From assembly GCA_002420115.1 (NCBI GenBank), contig DIHK01000018.1, positions 124,001-188,000 on the forward strand: a stretch of DNA of 64,000 bases, given 5' to 3'. How positions within the stretch are numbered: position 1 is the first letter of the stretch; every line of letters begins with the position of its first letter. This DNA is from Nitrospira sp. UBA5698 (lineage in GTDB: Bacteria > Nitrospirota > Nitrospiria > Nitrospirales > Nitrospiraceae). Shown in pieces: positions 58,133 through 64,000 of this stretch. A program made the position numbers and the translations under genes. Below the pieces are notes generated by a model that searched no databases, was not told where the DNA came from, and was given only the letters and a program-made list of their open reading frames with translations.

Positions 58133-59776
58133 ATGCCGATTCACCGTTTCGCAGGCCAGCCGGCACCTCCTTCAAGCCTAGTAGACATCAGCAAACTCCT
58201 CTCTGCGTACTGGGCTGAGCACCCGGATCCCTCGGCCCGCGAGCAGCGGGTGTCATTCGGGACATCGGGACATCGCGGTTCTTCCTTCAAGCGAAGCTTC
58301 AATGAGCGTCATATTGTGGCGATCGCTCAGGCTGTGTGCGAATACCGCGCAGCTCACCGCACAACCGGGCCTCTCTATTTGGGCAAAGACACCCATGCCC
58401 TCTCCGATCCGGCCTTTGTGACCGTCCTTGAAGTCCTCGCAGCCAATCGTGTGGAGGTGATGATCGACCAAGACAAGGGCTTCACCCCAACGCCGGTCAT
58501 CTCGCATGCCATCCTGCGCTACAATCGGGACCGAACCTCGGGTCTGGCAGATGGGATCGTCATCACACCATCGCATAATCCTCCAGAAGACGGGGGAATC
58601 AAGTACAACCCCCCGAATGGCGGCCCGGCCGATACACAAGTCACCAAGTGGATCGAGGACAGAGCCAATACCCTTTTGACGAACAACCTGCACGGATGTA
58701 ACCGGCTTCCGATTGAACAGGCAGGACAGGCAGCCACCACACATCACCATAACTATATCGGTACCTACGTCAGCGATCTGAAGAATATCATCGACATAGC
58801 TGCCATCAACGGCGCTGGACTTAAGCTGGGAATCGACCCCCTTGGCGGATCTGGGGTCGCGTACTGGAAGCCGATTATCGAGCAGTATGGGCTTGATATT
58901 GAGATTGTCAATCCAACGGTTGATCCGACCTTTCGGTTCATGCCACTGGATTGGGACGGCAAAATCCGCATGGATTGTTCTTCCCCCTATGCCATGGCCA
59001 ATCTCATCGCCCTGAAAAATTGCTTTGATGTGGCATTCGGCAATGATGCCGACAACGATCGGCACGGAATCGTCACCCGATCGGGCTTGATGAATCCCAA
59101 CCACTATTTAGCTGTCTCGATTGCCTATCTCTTTGCCAATCGGCCCGACTGGAAGTCTGACGCCGGAATCGGCAAGACCTTAGTAAGCAGCAGCCTCATC
59201 GACCGAGTCGCGACCAAACTAAAACGGAAACTGGTTGAAGTCCCGGTAGGCTTCAAGTGGTTTGTGAACGGGTTGCTGGAAGGCTCGCTTGGATTTGGAG
59301 GCGAGGAAAGTGCCGGTGCGTCGTTCCTCCGCCGCGATGGTACCGTCTGGTCGACAGACAAGGACGGCATCATCATGGATCTGCTGGCAGCCGAAATGAT
59401 GGCTAAGACCGGCAAGGATCCAGCCCAGCTCTACCGAGACCTGACAAGCGAGCTAGGCGAGCCAGCCTACGAACGGATCGACGCCCCCGCCACCCCAGAA
59501 CAGAAAGCTGTTCTGTCCAAGCTGTCTCCCGAGCAAGTGAAGGCAACGGAATTGGCAGGAGATAGGATCGTCTCCATGCTCACCAAGGCCCCAGGGAACG
59601 AGGCATCTATCGGTGGCCTGAAAGTCGTCACCAAGAACGGCTGGTTCGCCGCCAGACCGTCAGGGACGGAAGATGTGTACAAGCTCTATGCCGAGAGCTT
59701 TCAAGGGAAAGAGCATCTGAAGCGGATCCAGGAAGAGGCTCAGGCGTTGATTGCCAGAGCACTGAGGTCGCCATAA
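58133..59776 (+). CDS. pgm: Alpha-D-glucose phosphate-specific phosphoglucomutase
   Basis: A 547-residue enzyme interconverting glucose-1- and glucose-6-phosphate. Phosphoserine loop TPSHNPPEDGGIKYNPPNGG (Ser about 146), metal loop FGNDADNDRHG, sugar-binding GFGGEESAGASFL, phosphate-binding end ARPSGTEDVYKLYAESF. Start motif SFGTSGHRGSSFKRSFNERH. Probably feeds glycogen and glycoside metabolism. Its 3' end is partly duplicated at 60509-60667, on the far side of a toxin-antitoxin pair. Confidence 0.94.
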   Translation: MPIHRFAGQPAPPSSLVDISKLLSAYWAEHPDPSAREQRVSFGTSGHRGSSFKRSFNERHIVAIAQAVCEYRAAHRTTGPLYLGKDTHALSDPAFVTVLEVLAANRVEVMIDQDKGFTPTPVISHAILRYNRDRTSGLADGIVITPSHNPPEDGGIKYNPPNGGPADTQVTKWIEDRANTLLTNNLHGCNRLPIEQAGQAATTHHHNYIGTYVSDLKNIIDIAAINGAGLKLGIDPLGGSGVAYWKPIIEQYGLDIEIVNPTVDPTFRFMPLDWDGKIRMDCSSPYAMANLIALKNCFDVAFGNDADNDRHGIVTRSGLMNPNHYLAVSIAYLFANRPDWKSDAGIGKTLVSSSLIDRVATKLKRKLVEVPVGFKWFVNGLLEGSLGFGGEESAGASFLRRDGTVWSTDKDGIIMDLLAAEMMAKTGKDPAQLYRDLTSELGEPAYERIDAPATPEQKAVLSKLSPEQVKATELAGDRIVSMLTKAPGNEASIGGLKVVTKNGWFAARPSGTEDVYKLYAESFQGKEHLKRIQEEAQALIARALRSP

Positions 59777-59777
59777 A

Positions 59778-59806
59778 TTGACGCCGCCCTCTTCATGTAT
59801 TACACT
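59778..59806 (+). promoter_or_regulatory. Sigma-70 promoter of the VapBC-type pair
   Basis: TTGACG, 17-base spacer, TACACT; the antitoxin ATG is 31 bases downstream. It begins immediately after the pgm stop. Confidence 0.5.
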
Positions 59807-59837
59807 CGTATGACATTGCAGGCTATGGAGTTGCAGC

Positions 59838-60098
59838 ATGAGCCTTAGGACTGTTCGTCTGGACGATGAAACTGAAAAAGCGCTGAAGCACGTCACAAAA
59901 AAAACGGGATGGTCCGTATCCGCTGCGTTAAAGAGGGGTGTGCTGGTCCTCAACGAAGAAATCAGCCATCGCCCCAAGGTGTCGGCTTTTGAAATCTATC
60001 GCCGTCTGGATCTTGGCCCTGGTGGCTACGCCATTGCACCTTCGACTGAAACCCGCCGTGGCATGCAACTGGCGCTAAAGCGAAAACCTCGTTTATGA
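59838..60098 (+). CDS. Ribbon-helix-helix-like antitoxin (VapB type)
   Basis: An 86-residue protein whose first 45 residues (LRTVRLDDETEKALKHVTKKTGWSVSAALKRGV, in parts) form a strand-helix-helix DNA-binding fold, followed by an extended tail that probably wraps the toxin (FEIYRRLDLGPGGYAIAPS). The stop overlaps the toxin start by four bases (ATGA). Its own good promoter suggests autoregulation. Confidence 0.75.
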   Translation: MSLRTVRLDDETEKALKHVTKKTGWSVSAALKRGVLVLNEEISHRPKVSAFEIYRRLDLGPGGYAIAPSTETRRGMQLALKRKPRL

Positions 60099-60508
60099 TC
60101 TTGGTCGACACGGGCCCGTTCGTTGCCTTGTTCGACCCTCAAGACTCCGAGCATTCACGTTGCCGGGACATTCTCAGTGCCACGCGTGAATCACTCCTGA
60201 CGACCATACCGGTCCTGACCGAAGCCTTTCATCTCCTCACGCCGAATAGTATGGGAGCCGATCGGTTACGCGACTTTATTCTTGAAGGAGGGGTGGCTGT
60301 GTGGTTTATGGATCAAGAAACCACCGTACGGGCATTCGAACTCATGGAACAGTACGGAGACCACCCGATGGATCTGGCCGACGCATCCCTTATTGCAGCC
60401 GGTGAATCGCTCCGCACAACGAAGATTTTCACCCTCGACTTAGCAGACTTTCGGAGGTACCGAATCCGAAGAGGACATCGGCCTGTGAAGGTAGATATTC
60501 TCAGTTAG
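60095..60508 (+). CDS. PIN-domain toxin (VapC type)
   Basis: A 137-residue PIN ribonuclease. D5 in MILVDTGPFVALFD, E in VLTEAFHLLTP, and DLADASLIAAGE with TLDLADFRRY provide the acidic metal site. Expected to cleave an essential RNA when the antitoxin is lost. It is the second PIN pair of the window but unrelated in detail to the one at 17302. The DNA after it matches the pgm end. Confidence 0.82.
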   Translation: MILVDTGPFVALFDPQDSEHSRCRDILSATRESLLTTIPVLTEAFHLLTPNSMGADRLRDFILEGGVAVWFMDQETTVRAFELMEQYGDHPMDLADASLIAAGESLRTTKIFTLDLADFRRYRIRRGHRPVKVDILS

Positions 60509-60667
60509 CAGTCGCAACCAAGGATACGGCTGGTTCGCTGCAAGACCAGCGGGAACGGAAGTTGTGTACAAGCTCTACGCGGAGAGCTTTAACGGGGAAA
60601 ACATCCGAATCGGTTACAAAAAGAAGCCCAAGCCCTCGTCACGAACAGATCGGCTGCTCCCACTTGA
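60509..60667 (+). pseudogene. Degenerate copy of the pgm 3' end
   Basis: Translates as GWFAARPAGTEVVYKLYAES, then, after a frameshift near 60603, RLQKEAQALVTNRSAAPT before a stop. Intact pgm ends GWFAARPSGTEDVYKLYAES and RIQEEAQALIARALRSP. About five in six bases agree by eye over the best 60 bases. Only the last 50 codons are present; there is no start and the reading frame is broken. Confidence 0.85.
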
Positions 60668-60680
60668 TCCCCCTTAATTC

Positions 60681-61472
60681 ATGAACAAGGATGCTCCACG
60701 CTGGCCCCTTCCCAAGCACGACTATTGGTCCACGCCGTTTGCTGAGTCGTTATTGCAGCACCTCGACCTTCGACCAGGCCTACGAATCCTCGACATTGCC
60801 TCAGGCCATGGGATCCCCGCCTTCTATCTTGCCGAACAGATTGGTCCTACTGGTGAAGTACTGGCCATTGATATGAGCGCCGGACAGGTCGCTCGTGCGA
60901 AGGCTATTCAAGGATCGGAATTGCCATGGCTCCAGTTCGAGTGCATGGACATGCGTTCCCTGCGTTCCGATCTGCCAACGTTTGACCGCATCACGGGAAA
61001 CCTCTCTGTGATGTTCTTTCGCCCGAACCGGTTCCAGACCGTTCAGGGATTAGTTGAGCACCTCGCACCAGGAGGCCAACTGGTCCTGACCTTTCCATCA
61101 TATGGAACGTTCGATTCACTATGGCAGAGCGTGGATCAAGCAATGGCTCAGCAAGGACTGATCAAGGAGCGGGAACGATTCCAGGATTATCTGAAAGAAC
61201 GTCCGTCAGCGCAGGATGGACGATGCTGGCTTGAGCAACTCGGCCTGGAACGAGTTGGAGCCTTTGAGTACCCGCTTGAAGTGAAGACTGGCGCTGGCCA
61301 GGAATTCCTCTATCATCCGCTCCTGCGTGGCGGCTTTCTGGATGATGTGTACGAATGTTTCGAGAATCAGTTTCTTGCCGAAGCGTTTATGAAACAGATC
61401 TCCGAGGCTATCCAAGGCTTTACTCCACTCATTGCCCAGCGTTGTGTTCTCTCTGGATGGAACAAGAGTTGA
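60681..61472 (+). CDS. Class I SAM-dependent methyltransferase
   Basis: A 263-residue Rossmann-type methyltransferase. SAM motif I is ILDIASGHGIPAFYLAEQIG (about 36-52) with motif II VLAIDMSAGQVARAK and an acidic motif DMRSLRSDLPTFDRITGNLS. No second domain identifies the substrate; the size and fold suit small-molecule methylation. No SD, but ATG fits motif spacing. It runs convergent with lipA, with two bases between their stops. Confidence 0.8.
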   Translation: MNKDAPRWPLPKHDYWSTPFAESLLQHLDLRPGLRILDIASGHGIPAFYLAEQIGPTGEVLAIDMSAGQVARAKAIQGSELPWLQFECMDMRSLRSDLPTFDRITGNLSVMFFRPNRFQTVQGLVEHLAPGGQLVLTFPSYGTFDSLWQSVDQAMAQQGLIKERERFQDYLKERPSAQDGRCWLEQLGLERVGAFEYPLEVKTGAGQEFLYHPLLRGGFLDDVYECFENQFLAEAFMKQISEAIQGFTPLIAQRCVLSGWNKS

Positions 61473-61474
61473 GT

Positions 61475-62410
61475 TTACACTGAAGGGACTTGCTGCTCCG
61501 CATGATAGGAACTTCTCACCAGTGGGCCTGATTCAACATGGGCAAAACCCATCGCAAGACCGTCTTCTTTCAGCAGTGCAAACTCAGAGGGATCGTAGAA
61601 TCGCGCAACGGGTAAATGATCCCTCGTCGGCTGGAGATATTGGCCAATGGTGATGATGTCGCAATCGACGGCTCGAAGATCTCGCATCACTTCGCGCGCT
61701 TCATCGAGCGTCTCGCCCATTCCCAGGATCAAACCTGATTTCGTTTTCATTCCATGCTGCTTTGCCCGCGCGAGCAAGTCGATGGACCGTTGATACTTCC
61801 CTTGCGGGCGAATCGATGGGAAAAGCCGCCTTACCGTTTCAATATTGTGGTTCAGAATCTCTGGCCTCTCCGCACAGACCATTGCAAGCGCTTGCGCGTT
61901 GCCTTCGAAATCAGGAATCAACACCTCGATCGTACAGGTGGGATTCCGTTGTCTCGTCTGCCTGATTGTTTCTGCAAAGACCGAGGCCCCACCATCCGGT
62001 AATTCATCACGATTGACCGACGTGATCACAGCATGACGGAGGTCTAGAGCTCGTACGGCTTCTGCAACACGATGTGGTTCATTTACATCCACCGCAAGTG
62101 GTCTTCCTGTCTCTACCGAACAGTAGTGGCAGCGTCTCGTGCAGATGTCGCCGAGAATCAAGAATGTTGCCGTACGGGCATTCCAGCATTCCCATCGGTT
62201 GGGACAACGAGCCTCTTCACAAATGGTATGCAGCTGAAGCCGTTCCATGGTCTGCTTGATATCGAGATAATCAGGACCGGTCTTCGCGGTAACCTTAAAC
62301 CAAGTGGGAAGTCGAGGACGGTCGTCAGCTGATGGCTGATGGCTGATGGCTGACAACCGGGGGGCGCTCGCAGACGAGGCCCGGAGCTGATCGAGAGGGA
62401 CAAAGCTCAT
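61475..62410 (-). CDS. lipA: Lipoyl synthase
   Basis: A 311-residue radical-SAM enzyme inserting two sulfur atoms into octanoyl chains on lipoyl carrier domains. Auxiliary cluster cysteines C64, C69, C75 (CEEARCPNRWEC); SAM cluster C90, C94, C97 (CTRRCHYC); C-terminal RSSYHAEQQ with the R-S-S-Y motif that binds the auxiliary cluster. An N-terminal extension of about 30 residues includes SAISHQPSAD, encoded by a heptamer repeat (62329-62353). It follows a small gene (62417) by six bases. Confidence 0.94.
   Translation of the reverse strand: MSFVPLDQLRASSASAPRLSAISHQPSADDRPRLPTWFKVTAKTGPDYLDIKQTMERLQLHTICEEARCPNRWECWNARTATFLILGDICTRRCHYCSVETGRPLAVDVNEPHRVAEAVRALDLRHAVITSVNRDELPDGGASVFAETIRQTRQRNPTCTIEVLIPDFEGNAQALAMVCAERPEILNHNIETVRRLFPSIRPQGKYQRSIDLLARAKQHGMKTKSGLILGMGETLDEAREVMRDLRAVDCDIITIGQYLQPTRDHLPVARFYDPSEFALLKEDGLAMGFAHVESGPLVRSSYHAEQQVPSV
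62329..62353. repeat. Tandem heptamer repeat inside the lipA N-terminus
   Basis: CTGATGG is repeated three times in a row (62329-62349), then CTGA. On the coding strand it encodes S-A-I-S-H-Q-P-S-A. Since seven is not a multiple of three, gain or loss of one unit would shift the frame. Confidence 0.85.
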
Positions 62411-62416
62411 GGCTAG

Positions 62417-62779
62417 TTACCTAGTAGCGCGCGACGCAAACCACTGTCTGAGTCTCTCAAAGAAACCCAATGGCTCCGGCTCTGCCTGTGGCGGGTCCGT
62501 ATATTCCACCCAGAGTTCCTGAGAACCCAGATAGACACCGTTGCGGAAGCTCCGTTGCGTCTTGAGTTGTCGGTAGCCTTGAGCCTGTAAGGTCTGGATC
62601 AAAACCGTGAGTGCGTCATCCTGAGACGGGTGGACCTCTGTTGCAACGCGAACAGCTTCATACCTCAAAACGGCCCGATAGCCCTCACCTGCCTGCTCAA
62701 ACTCAACCGGACGGCTAAATCCCCGCTCTCTATCATCCAACCCGGCCAGTTGATGTTTGTCAAAGCCAGCCTGCGCCAT
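62417..62779 (-). CDS. Hypothetical protein upstream of lipA
   Basis: A 120-residue protein, not recognised. It has an alpha/beta appearance (YRAVLRYEAVRVATEVHPSQ, LTVLIQTLQAQGYRQLKTQRSF, YLGSQELWVEYTDPP) and an amphipathic basic end (FFERLRQWFASRATR), possibly membrane-touching. Between the helical 62783 protein and lipA, with three- and six-base gaps, so it is in the same operon. Confidence 0.65.
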   Translation of the reverse strand: MAQAGFDKHQLAGLDDRERGFSRPVEFEQAGEGYRAVLRYEAVRVATEVHPSQDDALTVLIQTLQAQGYRQLKTQRSFRNGVYLGSQELWVEYTDPPQAEPEPLGFFERLRQWFASRATR

Positions 62780-62782
62780 GAC

Positions 62783-63148
62783 TCATGCTAAGGCCCGGTA
62801 GACAGCCACCAGATCACTGAGTGCAAGGGTCTTGCTCTTGAGGACAGCGCGCTCGCCCTGAATAGCCTCACGGGTCTTAGGATCGGCCACACCGAGTTTC
62901 AAACAAGACGCGCCCAAGTGCAAGATTCGATCACACTCATCGGCGAGTTTCCGTTTCACGACGGGATTGACCGACAGAATATCCATCAGTTGTCGGCGAG
63001 TCTCATCCAAATGCTTCTGCAATTCCGAGTCCGGATAATCTCTCCGAGCCGCTTCATCAAAGCAGCGATCGAGATACTGCGCCAGAAACACATAGAGACG
63101 AACGAGTGCCGCAGCAATATCAGTTTGATCGTTGGCTGAGACAGGCAT
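62783..63148 (-). CDS. Helical hypothetical protein, 121 residues
   Basis: All-helical, charged protein with no recognised domain: VRLYVFLAQYLDRCFDEAAR, LQKHLDETRRQLMDIL, CDRILHLGASCLKLGVADP. Two of its cysteines (D-R-C-F and A-S-C-L) could be structural. GGAGAGGAG before ATG 63148. In the operon with lipA, the 62417 protein and the Rieske protein 48 bases upstream. Confidence 0.6.
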   Translation of the reverse strand: MPVSANDQTDIAAALVRLYVFLAQYLDRCFDEAARRDYPDSELQKHLDETRRQLMDILSVNPVVKRKLADECDRILHLGASCLKLGVADPKTREAIQGERAVLKSKTLALSDLVAVYRALA

Positions 63149-63196
63149 GCGTGACTCCTCTCCTATAGCTCATGAGAAAATCCAGAAAGCAATGCG

Positions 63197-63508
63197 TCAG
63201 GGTTCAAGCAAAACGGTCACATCATTTCCTTCGACCTTCACCTGATAGGCCTCCACCTTCGCGGATGGATTGTTCACGCAAGCACCGGTCGTCACATTGA
63301 ATCGCCAGCCGTGCCAGGGGCAAGTCACAACCTGACCGTCCAACTCTCCTTCTCCCAGCGGCCCTTCTCGATGGCAACAGGTATTATTGATCGCGTGGAT
63401 TGTCCCATTCACATTGAAGACAGCCAGTGTCTTCCCGTGAGTCTCCGCCACAATCCCATGTCCTGGCTTGATATCTGCGAGCGCCGCAACCCGTACAAAC
63501 TCCGGCAT
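63197..63508 (-). CDS. Rieske [2Fe-2S] ferredoxin
   Basis: A 103-residue Rieske-domain protein. Cluster ligands C44-x-H46 (NTCCHREGPLGEG; both C44 and C45 exist) and C63-xx-H66 (CPWHGW). It has no membrane anchor and so acts as a soluble electron carrier, as in nitrite reductase small subunits or dioxygenase ferredoxins. GGAGGGAAG before ATG 63508. Next to an Mrp-type Fe-S carrier, which would fit cluster delivery. Confidence 0.88.
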   Translation of the reverse strand: MPEFVRVAALADIKPGHGIVAETHGKTLAVFNVNGTIHAINNTCCHREGPLGEGELDGQVVTCPWHGWRFNVTTGACVNNPSAKVEAYQVKVEGNDVTVLLEP

Positions 63509-63532
63509 GTCTTCCCTCCAACGTCAGCGCGA

Positions 63533-64000
63533 TCAATTGTCGCTGAACGGCTGCTTGATTTTCTTAAGCAAACTGTCGATCGATGAACCGCTGTTCCCAG
63601 TCCCCTTGAGCTCATCCGTGAGTTTCTTCGCAATCTCCCGAAACGCAACGGCTTGCGGAGAGGCCGGATCGGCCACCACGATCGGATGGCCGGTATCTCC
63701 ACCATCGCGAATGGCGGGATCAATCGGAATCCGTCCAAGGAACGGGACGCCGACTTTAGCCGCAGCCCGTTCGCCACCTCCATGTGAAAAGATCTCCGTC
63801 CGTTCGCCGCAGTGGCCACACACAAAGTAACTCATGTTCTCGATGATGCCCAGAAGCGGGACATTCACCTTCTGGAACATCGCCATGCCCTTTCGCACAT
63901 CGTAGAGCGCAACTTCTTGAGGCGTCGTCACGGTAACCGCCCCGGCTAACGGAACCATCTGCGACAAAGAGAGCTGCACATCGCCAGTCCCTGGTGGCAA
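63533..64000 (-). CDS. mrp: Mrp/ApbC-type Fe-S carrier P-loop ATPase, 5' end beyond the window
   Basis: The visible 155 residues are the C-terminal part of an Mrp/NBP35 ATPase that holds and transfers Fe-S clusters. Seen: LPPGTGDVQLSLSQMVP (switch region), TTPQEVALYDVRKG, VPLLGIIENMSYFVCGHCG with the C-x-x-C cluster site, and GVPFLGRIPIDPAIRDGGD. The nucleotide-binding P-loop lies outside the window on the right. The stop is 24 bases before the Rieske start. Confidence 0.92.
   Translation of the reverse strand: MPPGTGDVQLSLSQMVPLAGAVTVTTPQEVALYDVRKGMAMFQKVNVPLLGIIENMSYFVCGHCGERTEIFSHGGGERAAAKVGVPFLGRIPIDPAIRDGGDTGHPIVVADPASPQAVAFREIAKKLTDELKGTGNSGSSIDSLLKKIKQPFSDN

Noticed and set aside
1..64000. 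CRISPR arrays, rRNA, tRNA genes and intact insertion sequences
   Set aside because: No regularly spaced direct repeats, no rRNA-like blocks, no tRNA-like cloverleaf with TTCRA-type arm and no transposase motif were seen by eye; a tRNA scan would be decisive.

Overview
The window reads as chromosome of a member of Nitrospirota, most likely Nitrospira. This is an inference from gene content and codon style (roughly 56% GC by eye) plus an interspersed repeat of a type I remember from Nitrospira genomes; no search was run. The genes are mostly housekeeping and envelope genes in short operons, with a few accessory insertions. I saw no rRNA, tRNA, CRISPR array, intact insertion sequence or prophage.

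Layout. 1-9.7 kb holds small conserved genes: a nitrobindin-like protein, a flavoprotein transhydrogenase paralogue, a YbaK deacylase, a Tim44-like protein, an SDR, the His-rich metal binder SmbP, VF530 and YaeQ proteins, then small unknown genes, a decayed duplicate gene end and a lone HNH nuclease. 9.9-17.3 kb has an RlmI-type rRNA methyltransferase, a ThDP keto-acid decarboxylase and a tight four-gene operon for a phosphoglycerate-derived glycoside (GpgS-like transferase, second glycosyltransferase, channel-like membrane protein, HAD phosphatase) behind a sigma-54 type promoter. 17.3-23.5 kb has a PIN toxin pair, a lipoprotein cluster (LPP20, LpoB, COG3014, LPP20) and a caspase-fold protein that has lost its catalytic cysteine. 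23.6-26.5 kb holds acetyl-CoA synthetase and a small zinc-ribbon gene with a second sigma-54 promoter.

26.8-35.3 kb is a long minus-strand operon running from pyruvate phosphate dikinase through ribD, an esterase, a secreted protein, an MFS carrier, a 38-residue membrane peptide and riboflavin synthase. Glycyl-tRNA synthetase (glyQS) follows at 35.9-39.0 kb, then an Rrf2 regulator with a TauE-like exporter, an FN3 lipoprotein with a third sigma-54 promoter, transketolase, a c-type cytochrome, an HDOD protein coupled to a second transhydrogenase, a c-di-GMP enzyme with a PilZ protein, RtcB ligase with archease, an Xaa-Pro peptidase and a large AsmA-family protein. From 58 kb come phosphoglucomutase, a VapBC-type pair followed by a degenerate copy of the phosphoglucomutase gene end, a methyltransferase, lipoyl synthase, a Rieske ferredoxin and the start-truncated Mrp ATPase.

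The most interesting features are the sigma-54 osmolyte-type operon with its built-in membrane protein, the sigma-54 zinc-ribbon gene with a 14-bp inverted repeat upstream, the cysteine-less caspase beside the LpoB/LPP20 lipoproteins, and the toxin-antitoxin pair sandwiched between two copies of the pgm 3' end.
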